Both the position numbers and the translations under genes were made by a program. Under the pieces are notes generated by a model. It was not told the DNA's origin. It ran no database searches and worked only from the letters and a program-made list of their open reading frames with translations. From the NCBI RefSeq assembly GCF_004348975.1, contig NZ_SMFP01000020.1, forward strand, positions 1 to 64,000: DNA of 64,000 nucleotides, in the 5' to 3' direction. Source of the stretch: Antarcticimicrobium sediminis. Lineage in GTDB: Bacteria; Pseudomonadota; Alphaproteobacteria; Rhodobacterales; Rhodobacteraceae. Of the stretch, positions 25,705 through 34,242 are shown one piece after another (the first letter of the stretch is position 1; the number at the start of each line of letters is the position of its first letter).

Positions 25705-26693
25705 GCCGGGATCCTCCGGCGTTCTTCGCCGGCGACCGTTTGCTGATGTGCCACCGGATGGAAGCAGGCCAGATCGCGGCCGTCCGTTTGCGGTTTCAGA
25801 TCGGGCCGGGTGTCGGTGCAAAACGCGGAGGCCTTGGTGCAGCGCGGCGCAAAGGCACAGCCGTCAGGCATCCGGCGCGGGTCCGGCACCGTCCCGGTGA
25901 TCGGGATCAGGCGATTGCGTGTTCCATCCAACCGGGGGATCGCGTCGAACAGACCCTGTGTATAGGGGTGACGCGGGCGCTCGAACATGGGCGCGATATC
26001 CCCACTTTCGACGATCCGTCCGGCATACATCACATTGACGCGCTCGCAGATGGCGCCAACCGCGCCCAGATCATGGCTGATGAACACCATGGCCATGCCG
26101 GTTTCGCGGCGCAGGGTCGATAAAAGGTCAAGGATTTGCGCCTGAATCGTCGCGTCCAGCGCGGTGGTCGGTTCATCCGCGATCAGCAGATCGGGCTCTC
26201 CCGCAAGGGCCATGGCGATCATCACGCGCTGGCATTGGCCGCCGGAAAATTCGTGGGGATACAGATCGACCCGTCGGGCCGCATCGGGGATGCCAACCAT
26301 ATCCAAAAGACGAACGGCCTCGGCCCGTCTCGCGCGCCCATCAAGACCGCGATGCAGCGCGAGGCTTTCGCAGATCTGGCGCCCGACCGTGCGCACCGGG
26401 TTCAGGGACGACGACGGGTCCTGAAAGATCATCGCAATCCGGCCGCCTCGCACGGCTTCGACCGAGGCGCGGGCCGCCCCGATCAATTGCTGGCCCTCAA
26501 CCGTGACGGAGCCCGACACGGTCGCCTTTCCCGGCAACAGACCAAGGGCGGCCAGCCAGGTGACGGATTTGCCGCAGCCGGATTCGCCGACCAGCCCAAC
26601 GGCCTCGCCGCGGGCCACAGTCAGATCAATGCCGTGCAGGACATGGACCCCGTCAAAGGCAACTTTCAGATCTCGGATGGAAACAAAGGTCAT
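25701..26693 (-). CDS. Peptide/nickel-type ABC ATPase (DppD-like)
   Basis: A 330-residue ATPase with Walker A GESGCGKSV, signature FSGGQCQR (a slight variant of the LSGGQ consensus), Walker B LLIADEP, H-loop FISHDL and the C-terminal cysteine motif (DGCAFAPRCTKASAFC). Works as a heterodimer with the DppF-like subunit. Confidence 0.93.
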   Translation of the reverse strand: MTFVSIRDLKVAFDGVHVLHGIDLTVARGEAVGLVGESGCGKSVTWLAALGLLPGKATVSGSVTVEGQQLIGAARASVEAVRGGRIAMIFQDPSSSLNPVRTVGRQICESLALHRGLDGRARRAEAVRLLDMVGIPDAARRVDLYPHEFSGGQCQRVMIAMALAGEPDLLIADEPTTALDATIQAQILDLLSTLRRETGMAMVFISHDLGAVGAICERVNVMYAGRIVESGDIAPMFERPRHPYTQGLFDAIPRLDGTRNRLIPITGTVPDPRRMPDGCAFAPRCTKASAFCTDTRPDLKPQTDGRDLACFHPVAHQQTVAGEERRRIPA

Positions 26694-26758
26694 ATCAGCC
26701 TCTCAGCCAGTCGGGTTGCGCAGCGGATCACCGCCGCGCAACCGGGGGCGGACCATGC

Positions 26759-28387
26759 TCAGGAGGCGCGCCAGTTCTGGGCGCGGAAATCCATCGCAAA
26801 GGCCGGGGCGGCTTTCCAGTTCAGCTCGGATTTCATGCCGGTGAACACACAGTTCTGGTGCAAAACCTGAAAGGCGGGATCCTCGCGTTCGGTGATTTCC
26901 AGCATCCGGGCAAAGGCCTTTTTGCGGGCGGGGCGGTCCACCGACTTCTGCATGAAGTTCGACAGGTCGTTCATTTCCGCATTGGTCCATTCGCCGCGCT
27001 GCTGCTGCAAACCGTTGGGGCCATGCTGGGCGACGATCGAGGAGACCGGATCGTTGAAGGTGGCCGAATTCGACCAGTCCCGTACGCCGCGTTGGGTTTC
27101 GTCGGACAGGACCTGACCCCAGTTTTCGACCATCTGAAGTTCAACGTTCAACCCGGCCTGTTTCCACATCTCGACCATGATCTGCGCGTTGGAGACTTGG
27201 TTGATGTAGTAGTTGTTCAGCACCCGGAAGGGGATCGCATCGCCCTTGTAGCCCGACTGTTTCACCAGATCGCGTGCCAGGGTCAGATCGAATTGCGGGG
27301 CGGTCCACCCCTTGATGAACATGTCATCATAGAATTCCCATTGCAGCCCGGCGGGCACGCGGGTCTGACCATCCCACAGCGCATCAACGATCAACTGGCG
27401 GTCAATCGAATGGGTCATCGCGCGGCGGATCAGCGGATCGGCAAGCACCGGATGCGTCTTGTCGAACACCTGAATTCGGTGGTTGAGAATGGTGGAGCCC
27501 TGAACCTCCAGCCCGGCGACCTTGCGCACGGCATCCAGCTGATCGGGCGGCAGGTCACAGGCGAAATCGTACTCGCCCGACAACAACCCGTTCACGCGGC
27601 TGGCGACTTCGGGCACTTCAAGGAAGCGGATTTCGGCCAGCGGCGGGCGTCCGCCCCAATAGTCATCATGTGCCACCAGCGTCAGCGAGACGTCGGGGCG
27701 ATACTCCAGAACCTTGTAGGCCCCCGTCGTCACCGGCGCGTTGGCCCATTCGGCATAGTTCGTGGCTTCGTCCCAGGCGCGGCGGCTGGCGATTTGTGAG
27801 CCAAAGGCGATCATCCGGCCTTCCAGCGTCACATCGGGTGAGGCGTTGTGGAACCGTACAGTGTACTTGTCCACCGCTTCGACACCGCGCAGCGCGGGCC
27901 ACAGGCGACGCCCGACGCCGGGCACACCGGCGGGCAATTCCTTGTCGGTCTTGGGCTTGAAGTTCTCCGGATAGAGCGTCTTGCCGCCATCGGGCTGGGT
28001 GCCGGCAAACACGCGTTCGTCAGAGAAGGAGAAGACAACGTCATCCGCTGTCATCTCGTCGCCGTTGTGGAATTTGACGCCCTGGCGCAGCTTCAACTCG
28101 ATGGTCTTGTCATCCAGACGGGTCCATTCGGTCGCCAGGCCCGGCACCCCACCCTGATCGCCCATCCAATCGCGGTTGATCAGACCCTCCCACAGGTTCG
28201 GGAAGAACACGCGCTCGCCGACGTTGGACTGTTCATTCCAGACGTCGAGCGTGTTGTTGTTGGTGATTTTCTGCACGGCCACCGTGATCGAACGGCGTTG
28301 TGTCGCGGCAAACCCGCGCCCCGGCAAGGCCATCGAACCGGCAGCGGCCCCGATCAGGCCAAGAGCATGGCGACGTTGGATGAGCAT
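26759..28387 (-). CDS. Peptide/nickel-type ABC receptor (family 5)
   Basis: A 542-residue extracellular solute-binding protein of family 5 with an RR-containing leader (QRRHALGLIGAAAG) ending near FAAT, so probably exported by Tat. Typical landmarks are LRQGVKFHNGDEMTADDVVFS and the later VSLTLVAHDDYWGG. AAAGGGA precedes ATG 28387; a Met at 28408 is possible but weaker. As first gene of the unit it sets specificity; the adjacent phosphodiesterase suggests a glycerophosphodiester or related headgroup rather than a peptide, by inference. Confidence 0.9.
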   Translation of the reverse strand: MLIQRRHALGLIGAAAGSMALPGRGFAATQRRSITVAVQKITNNNTLDVWNEQSNVGERVFFPNLWEGLINRDWMGDQGGVPGLATEWTRLDDKTIELKLRQGVKFHNGDEMTADDVVFSFSDERVFAGTQPDGGKTLYPENFKPKTDKELPAGVPGVGRRLWPALRGVEAVDKYTVRFHNASPDVTLEGRMIAFGSQIASRRAWDEATNYAEWANAPVTTGAYKVLEYRPDVSLTLVAHDDYWGGRPPLAEIRFLEVPEVASRVNGLLSGEYDFACDLPPDQLDAVRKVAGLEVQGSTILNHRIQVFDKTHPVLADPLIRRAMTHSIDRQLIVDALWDGQTRVPAGLQWEFYDDMFIKGWTAPQFDLTLARDLVKQSGYKGDAIPFRVLNNYYINQVSNAQIMVEMWKQAGLNVELQMVENWGQVLSDETQRGVRDWSNSATFNDPVSSIVAQHGPNGLQQQRGEWTNAEMNDLSNFMQKSVDRPARKKAFARMLEITEREDPAFQVLHQNCVFTGMKSELNWKAAPAFAMDFRAQNWRAS

Positions 28388-28814
28388 TGGCAAATTCCCT
28401 TTGAACATGTCGGCGTCTGGAGATCGACAACGCCGGTTTCAGCTGGGGTATCTGCTCGGAGTATGACGGCTGGGCGACGGTTGGTTGAACCATTTGTGGC
28501 CGTTTTCAAACGGTTTTGTTACCAAGGCAGAGCGGAGGGCAACTGGCTACGCGTCTGAGTTTTGACGCGCAGCCAAACCTTTGGGTGACCTCCAGCCATC
28601 AGGCTGTCAGCCCCGTGGCATGGCGTGCCCAAAGTTTGAGGGCATCGGAGCTCGCATCGCGACAGGGTCGTTGCCCCAAGGTTTTCCTATCTGCGATTGC
28701 ACGCGCTGCACCCGTCTTGTTCTGGCTCTAATTCAATAAGTCTGGAGCCAAGTTCCGAAATGCCCAGCAAAGCGGTTACAAAATCTTGGGGCTATTCATT
28801 TCGTGTGTGCTGAT
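28388..28814. other. Intergenic region between receptor and TetR genes
   Basis: About 430 bp with no gene seen. It should hold the promoter of the minus-strand receptor operon. An imperfect inverted repeat (CAAACCTTTGGG at 28574-28585 and CCCAAAGTTTG at 28628-28638) is the only structure noted; it could be an operator or a terminator for the TetR gene, which ends at 28815. Confidence 0.5.
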
Positions 28815-29447
28815 TTAGGCGCGCAGCCCATTTATGACGGTCCGTGCGAGCACTTGGGCTATTCTGGACCGCTCGACCTGGTCTTGGTCCGGGCGGACCC
28901 GGTACCAGTCAACCAAACTGTTCAACGCTCCCATTAAGGCACGCCCAGCAAGGGCCTCGTCGGGCACTGACAGCGTACCGTCAGCGTTTCCTTGTCGCAT
29001 CACCGCGCGATAGAGCCCCTCGTATTCATTGCGCCGGGCAATCAGTTCCGTGAGCACCTCGCGTTCGGCTTCGGTGGTGGATCCGCGCAAGTAGACATCC
29101 ACGCCAAGACGGATACTGCGCTGATACGGCAGCGTGTCCATCATCACATGACCATGGGCTGTCGCCATGCGCAGCAATGATTCGTCTGCGGGCAGGGCTT
29201 GTGCCAAAATGGGCTGCACGGCATCGAAACAGAACTGCATGGCCTGGCGGTAGACGGCGAAATAGATTTCGTTCTTGGATCGGAAATGGTGGTAGACGCG
29301 GCCTTTGGTTGCGTTCAGCTCACGCGCCACATCCTCCATAGTTGCCTTTTCCAGCCCATGTCGCATGAAGCAGATGGCCGCCGCCTGTATGATCTCCTGT
29401 CGACTGTCCGCTTTGCGCTTGTATGGTTTTCGCTCGCTTGAGGCCAT
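28815..29447 (-). CDS. TetR-family regulator
   Basis: A 210-residue TetR/AcrR-type repressor. The N-terminal helix-turn-helix (residues 16-62) reads MEDVARELNATKGRVYHHFRSKNEI, followed by an all-helical ligand domain. It is divergent from the second TRAP operon across a 313-bp gap with two palindromes, so it probably controls that operon and itself. Confidence 0.93.
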   Translation of the reverse strand: MASSERKPYKRKADSRQEIIQAAAICFMRHGLEKATMEDVARELNATKGRVYHHFRSKNEIYFAVYRQAMQFCFDAVQPILAQALPADESLLRMATAHGHVMMDTLPYQRSIRLGVDVYLRGSTTEAEREVLTELIARRNEYEGLYRAVMRQGNADGTLSVPDEALAGRALMGALNSLVDWYRVRPDQDQVERSRIAQVLARTVINGLRA

Positions 29448-29597
29448 CGCGTCTTTCCCCCCCTCTCAGTTCAGATCTTCATATCGCAAGACTTGCTCTA
29501 TCCACGGACATCTCGGTTCTAAACCTCGCAGGCCTTGCCGTAGCGTCAGTTCTTGAAATCCTATTTGAAGCAACTTGACACTGTCACGCCAGCGTTG

Positions 29598-29638
29598 AGT
29601 ATGCGAACATACTACTGAGTATGTTGTTCTGCCAACAT
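29598..29638. promoter_or_regulatory. Two adjacent palindromes, probable TetR operators
   Basis: AGTATG-CGAA-CATACT (29598-29613) and ATGTTG-N6-CAACAT (29621-29638), 8 bp apart. They share a (T)ATG/CAT(A) theme and lie between the divergent TetR gene and the TRAP receptor gene, the expected position of TetR-family operators. The rest of the 313-bp gap (29448-29760) shows nothing else clear. Confidence 0.5.
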
Positions 29639-29760
29639 TACACGGTGCAACATGAAATCGGTGCGCGGTTGGAGGAACCCCGCGGCTGACTTTCAGGGAT
29701 AAGAAAGACAGTACCGCCGCCAGATCACCGCTACACTTCACGCGCTCGGGAGGAGCACAC

Positions 29761-30921
29761 ATGACAAATTTCAAAGCCACGACAACAATGGTTGCCGCCA
29801 TCGCGGGGTTGACCGCACTGGTCGCGCTGCCAGTGGCTGCTGCTGAGAACCTCAATTTTGCTTACGGTTATCCGAGCACCTCGGCCATTGGCCTTGCGGT
29901 CGACGATTATGCGGCTGCAGTCAAAGACCGCTCAAATGGAGAGATCTCGGTTAAAGGTTTTGCGATGTCGCTGCTAAGCCTGCCCGAAACAAGCCCGGGT
30001 GTGCGCGACGGTTTGGCGGATGTCGGCTTTGTCCTGACCCCTTACTACGCGGCGGAGTACAGCACCAACCTGTACCTGCACGAGATGAACCTGCTGATCA
30101 GCCTGGCGCAGACCCCCACAGGCAAAGAACCCTTGGCGTTTACCGGCGCCATGCTGGAATACACATTCAACAAATGTCCTGAATGTCTGGCTGAATTCAA
30201 AGCGCAGAACCAGGTGTATACCGGCGGTGGCGTAACGCCGCTTTACAACCTGTTGTGCAAGGACGTGAAGGCAACCACGGTAGAAGATCTGAAAGGCAAA
30301 CGTCTGCGGGCTGGCGGGGCAGGTTTCGTCCGGTTTGCAGAACATTTCGGGGCGCAAGGTGTGCGCTTACCGACGAACGAAGTGTACGAGGCCCTGGATC
30401 AGGGGATTTTGGATTGCGCCATGCTCAGCGCGCCTGAGTTGACCAATTACAACCTGCACGAAGTGGTCACCGATATCACGCTGGGCGTGCCGGGCGGGGC
30501 CTTTGCCGGCGTGGCCGCGGCCAATGTCAATGCAGACCGGTGGAAGGCCATGAGCGTTGACTCTCGCGAGGCTTTGTTGTGGGGCGGTAGCCAAATGACA
30601 GCCAGCACCACTTGGAACTTCTACACTGATGATGCCGTCGCCATCCAGAATTCAAAGGACAAAGGGATCAAGATCCACGACCCCGAACCAGAGCTGACCG
30701 CAGCGGTGCAGGCGTTCGTGAAACAGGATCTCAAAACCGTTGCCGCCTTGTTCAGGGATACCTATGGCGTCGCGCGCGCCGAAGAGATTGCGGCCGATTT
30801 CCCGCCCCTGCTTGAAAAATGGTACGGGCTGGTCGAAGGTGTTGACTCCAAAGAGCAATTGCAAGCTCTGTACTGGGATCAGGTCATCTCAAAAATCGAC
30901 CCTGCCACTTACGCGCAGTAA
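29761..30921 (+). CDS. TRAP solute receptor (DctP family)
   Basis: A 386-residue periplasmic receptor with a Sec signal peptide cleaved near VAAAEN. It has the family arginine in GKRLRAGGAGF and a DctP-type C-terminal lobe (EALDQGILDCAMLSAPEL). It belongs to a less-studied branch, so the ligand is unknown. CGGGAGGAG lies before the ATG. It leads a TRAP operon, and a hairpin follows it, as is common when the receptor must be made in excess of the permease. Confidence 0.9.
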   Translation: MTNFKATTTMVAAIAGLTALVALPVAAAENLNFAYGYPSTSAIGLAVDDYAAAVKDRSNGEISVKGFAMSLLSLPETSPGVRDGLADVGFVLTPYYAAEYSTNLYLHEMNLLISLAQTPTGKEPLAFTGAMLEYTFNKCPECLAEFKAQNQVYTGGGVTPLYNLLCKDVKATTVEDLKGKRLRAGGAGFVRFAEHFGAQGVRLPTNEVYEALDQGILDCAMLSAPELTNYNLHEVVTDITLGVPGGAFAGVAAANVNADRWKAMSVDSREALLWGGSQMTASTTWNFYTDDAVAIQNSKDKGIKIHDPEPELTAAVQAFVKQDLKTVAALFRDTYGVARAEEIAADFPPLLEKWYGLVEGVDSKEQLQALYWDQVISKIDPATYAQ

Positions 30922-30931
30922 ATCTCCACGA

Positions 30932-30960
30932 GGGGGCGCGCCAGCCTGTCTGGGCGCCCC
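30932..30960 (+). terminator. Attenuator-like hairpin after the TRAP receptor gene
   Basis: Stem GGGGGCG...CGCCCC with an inner CCAG/CTGG pairing, followed by TTTCCTTCT. It sits 10 bp after the receptor stop and 35 bp before the small-permease start, a position suited to partial termination or mRNA protection that raises receptor over permease. Confidence 0.6.
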
Positions 30961-30994
30961 TTTCCTTCTGGATGATGGAAAGGGAGGGTTTCCT

Positions 30995-31546
30995 TTGAAA
31001 CATATTGGCAAGACGATCTCATGGGTCAATGCCGGTGCTTCAGGCGTTGCCGGAGTCCTAGTGCTGTTTCTGGTCGCCCATGTCTCATTGGATGTGGTGA
31101 TGCGGTTTCTGTTTGAACAACCGCTGAACGCCACAATTCTCTATGTCTCGGCATTCTATATGGTCGCAATTGCCTTTCTCCCGCTGGGGCTGGTGGAAGA
31201 AAAGAACAGCCATATCGCGGTCGAGCTTTTGGTCGAGCGGTTTCCAGGCCGTGTGCAAAAGCTGCTGTTGATCTGCGCGACTTTGATCACAGCTGTCGTC
31301 ACAGCGGCGGTCGCCGTTCGAACCGGACAGGAGGCGTTGGCAAAATACGCAACCGGTGCCTATTCGATCGAAGCGGGCGGCAAGGTCATCACCTGGCCCA
31401 CCTACTTTGTCCTGCCCGTCGGGTTTGGCCTGATGTCTGTGGTATCGGCTTTGAAGTTCGTCGCCCTGGCGACGGGTAAAGACAGCGGATTGAACAGCCT
31501 GAACATCGAAGACCCCTATTTGCCGAAAGATACGCCTAATGTCTGA
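30995..31546 (+). CDS. TRAP transporter small permease (DctQ family)
   Basis: A 183-residue membrane protein with four hydrophobic segments typical of DctQ. I start it at TTG 30995 because AAGGGAGGG lies 7 bases upstream and the protein begins MKHIGKTISWV there; the only ATG codons upstream in the spacer are out of frame. It overlaps the large permease gene by 8 bp. Confidence 0.85.
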   Translation: MKHIGKTISWVNAGASGVAGVLVLFLVAHVSLDVVMRFLFEQPLNATILYVSAFYMVAIAFLPLGLVEEKNSHIAVELLVERFPGRVQKLLLICATLITAVVTAAVAVRTGQEALAKYATGAYSIEAGGKVITWPTYFVLPVGFGLMSVVSALKFVALATGKDSGLNSLNIEDPYLPKDTPNV

Positions 31547-32849
31547 ACTACAAATCGCCGGGCTGTTTATTGGCGCGCTGTTTTTCCTTATCTTGATGCG
31601 GATCCCCATCGGTGTGTCTTTGATCGCTGTCTCTTTCGGGGGCCTGTGGTCGATGTTCAATTGGAACATTGCCTGGGGGTCGTTGGGGATCGTCCCCTAT
31701 AACTTTGCCAACAGCTGGGTGCTTAGCTCGATCCCTGCGTTCTTGCTGATGGGATTCATCTGCTACCACACACGGCTGACACAGGGCCTGTTTAGCGCGG
31801 CGCAGGTGTGGTTGTCGGGGTTGCCGGGTGGATTGGCCATTGCATCGGTGTTCGGGTGCGCGGGCTTTGCTGCAGTAACCGGTTCGTCGGTTGCCTGTTC
31901 CGCGGCCATGGGAAAAATCGCCGTGCCCGAGATGATGCGCCACCGCTACAGTGCTGAACTGGCCACTGGAACGGTTGCTGCGGCAGGGACCATCGGTGCC
32001 CTTATTCCTCCTTCGATCTTGATGATCCTCTATGGCATCATTTCGCGCCAATCCGTTAGCCAGCTGTTTCTGGGCGGTCTTGTGGTCGGGCTGATGACCC
32101 TGATTGCCTATATTCTGCTGATCCTCGTTCGGGTCAAACTGAACCCCGAATTGGCACCGCCGGTTGATATCAAGGCGACCCGCAGCGAAAAGATCCGCGC
32201 GCTGGGTCAGACATGGCCCGTGCTGTTGATCGTGATCGGGGTTTTCGCCGGGCTGTTCGGGGGGGCTTTCACACCGACCGAAGCCGGCGCGATTGGCGCG
32301 ATGTTGTCGGCGCTCGTGGCGGCCTTGTATGGCACGTTAAGTTTCCGGGCGCTGCGTATGGCCATTGTGGAAACATTGACCACCACCGCTTCTCTGTTGA
32401 TCATCGCCGTTGGCGCCAGCCTGTTGACCCGCTTCCTTGCGCTGTCGGGAATCGGAGATGCGTTGTCGTCTTCGATCTTGGCCTTTGGGATGTCGCCGGT
32501 TCTGATAATGGTTGGGGTTGTGCTGGTCTACCTGCTGCTGGGGATGATGCTGGAACCGGTTGGGGCGATGTTGCTGACCTTGCCGATCGTTCTGCCGCTT
32601 GTGGACGAGACCGGCTACAGCCTGCTGTGGTTTGGCGTCGTGCTGGTCAAGCTGCTGGAGATTGGGATGATCACGCCGCCGATGGGGATGAACGTCTTCG
32701 TCATCAAAGGTGTGGTCGGCAATATGGCATCCCTGACGACGATATTCAGGGGGGTTTTCTGGTTTGTCGTTGTCGACCTTCTGATCATAGCCCTGTTGAT
32801 CGCCTTCCCCGAAATCGTGCTGTTCCTGCCCAACCTTTATGGGATGTAA
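31539..32849 (+). CDS. TRAP transporter large permease (DctM family)
   Basis: A 436-residue integral membrane protein of normal DctM length, with about twelve segments, the FLLMGFICYH stretch near residue 70, the GTIGALIPPSI motif and the GGAFTPTEAGAIGA re-entrant loop motif. Forms the transport channel with the preceding small permease. Confidence 0.94.
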   Translation: MSELQIAGLFIGALFFLILMRIPIGVSLIAVSFGGLWSMFNWNIAWGSLGIVPYNFANSWVLSSIPAFLLMGFICYHTRLTQGLFSAAQVWLSGLPGGLAIASVFGCAGFAAVTGSSVACSAAMGKIAVPEMMRHRYSAELATGTVAAAGTIGALIPPSILMILYGIISRQSVSQLFLGGLVVGLMTLIAYILLILVRVKLNPELAPPVDIKATRSEKIRALGQTWPVLLIVIGVFAGLFGGAFTPTEAGAIGAMLSALVAALYGTLSFRALRMAIVETLTTTASLLIIAVGASLLTRFLALSGIGDALSSSILAFGMSPVLIMVGVVLVYLLLGMMLEPVGAMLLTLPIVLPLVDETGYSLLWFGVVLVKLLEIGMITPPMGMNVFVIKGVVGNMASLTTIFRGVFWFVVVDLLIIALLIAFPEIVLFLPNLYGM

Positions 32850-32912
32850 CGATACTCCCCCCATTTTTGCTGGGTCTTGGTCGTCGAAGTTACGCGGGTG
32901 TTTTCAGGTTCT

Positions 32913-32933
32913 GGGCGGGGGGGCACCCCGCCC
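32913..32933. terminator. Shared terminator-like hairpin
   Basis: Perfect 8-bp stem GGGCGGGG/CCCCGCCC with a 5-nt loop between the convergent DctM gene (ends 32849) and the FMN dehydrogenase gene (ends 33044), followed on the plus strand by ATTTCTC. Confidence 0.65.
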
Positions 32934-33043
32934 ATTTCTCATGTTCGGGCGCTTGTTGTTCCCAGTCCACTCCATCACCGCGTCCCGCCCGAACGCCGTC
33001 AGTGTTTCGCGGTCAAACTGCATTCGGGCTCCGGCCTGATTCC

Positions 33044-34210
33044 TCACGCGTCTTTGTCTGACAGATCGATCAAGGTCGACGCGCCAGCCTTTTTCAGCTC
33101 CGCCACCGAAGACAGGCCTGCAAGATTGAGCGTGATCGCGATCTCCTCGCGCAAGAGGTCTACAAGTTGTGTGACCCCGCGCTCGCCATCTGCAGCCACG
33201 GCCCAGGCAAAGGGGCGGCCCATCAGGATGAAATCCGCACCAAGCGCGAGCGCCTTGACCACATCCGTGCCACGCCGAAACCCGCTGTCGATATAAAGCG
33301 CCAGATCCGGCCCGAGCGCCGCGCGCACATCGCGCAGCCGTGCAAAGGTCGAGGTAGCATGGTCAAGCTGGCGCCCGCCATGGTTCGACAGCACGATCCC
33401 GTCCACGCCTGCGCGTGCGGCGCGTTCCGCGTCGGTAGGGTCCGAGATGCCCTTCAGGATCAACTTTCCCTCCCATTGCCGACGCAACTCGGCAACGGTC
33501 TCCCACGTCAGGTTTTTCTCCAGCCGCGCCGACAGTTTCGAGGCCTGTGCGAGCGCGCCCTTGCCGAACTCTGGCCGTCCCTTGACCAGCTCGACATCGG
33601 GAAACCCGCCGCGCAGCAGGTCGAGAGACCATATGGGGCGTTTGGCAAATTGCCACAGAAGTTGCGGCGTCATCCGGTCGGTGGCGCGAAATCCGTTGCG
33701 GACATCGCGTTCGCGCACAGAGGTGATCGCGGTATCCACGGTCAGGAAAATCCGCTCGACCCCCTGTTCACGACAGGCTGCCAGATGGCTTTCATTTACC
33801 TGCGGATCACGGTCGAGATACAGTTGGAAGTCAGGCGTGCGACCGCAGTCTTTGCGGATCGTTTCCAGCCCGTTGATCGAAAAGGTTGAAAGCACAAAGG
33901 GAATATCCGCCTTCGCCGCGGCCCTTGCCACGCGGATATCGCCATCGCGCCGATAAAGCCCCAGAAATCCGACCGGCCCGGGTCCGAAGGGCAGCGCAGA
34001 TCTGCGCCCCAGCGTGGACACGGACAGATCGGCTGTCTGGTCAAGTGGCGCAAGCACCAGCTGGCGGATGGCATAGCGTTCAAAGTCAGCCCGATTGCGG
34101 CGCATCGTCGTCTCGGAAAACGCGCCGCCGTCGATGTAGTCGGCAAAGATGCGCGGCAGGTGGCGCCGCGCGGCCTGTTGGAAATCATCGACGTTGACAA
34201 AGGGGGTCAT
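33044..34210 (-). CDS. FMN-dependent 2-hydroxy-acid dehydrogenase (LldD-like)
   Basis: A 388-residue flavoprotein of the lactate dehydrogenase/glycolate oxidase/mandelate dehydrogenase family. Active-site residues are visible: Y25 (DYIDGGA), D159 (TVDTA), K253 (LILKGI), H277 and R280 (SNHGGRQ), and the phosphate-binding IDSGFRRGTD and ILMGRPF segments. It oxidises an L-2-hydroxy acid to the keto acid. Start at ATG 34210, with AGGAGA upstream; the frame continues back into the neighbouring gene but without support. Last gene of the GntR-controlled operon, so the natural substrate may be a substituted lactate rather than lactate itself. Confidence 0.92.
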   Translation of the reverse strand: MTPFVNVDDFQQAARRHLPRIFADYIDGGAFSETTMRRNRADFERYAIRQLVLAPLDQTADLSVSTLGRRSALPFGPGPVGFLGLYRRDGDIRVARAAAKADIPFVLSTFSINGLETIRKDCGRTPDFQLYLDRDPQVNESHLAACREQGVERIFLTVDTAITSVRERDVRNGFRATDRMTPQLLWQFAKRPIWSLDLLRGGFPDVELVKGRPEFGKGALAQASKLSARLEKNLTWETVAELRRQWEGKLILKGISDPTDAERAARAGVDGIVLSNHGGRQLDHATSTFARLRDVRAALGPDLALYIDSGFRRGTDVVKALALGADFILMGRPFAWAVAADGERGVTQLVDLLREEIAITLNLAGLSSVAELKKAGASTLIDLSDKDA

Positions 34211-34242
34211 GGGTATCTCCTGCTGCGTCAGGCTGCGGTCTC

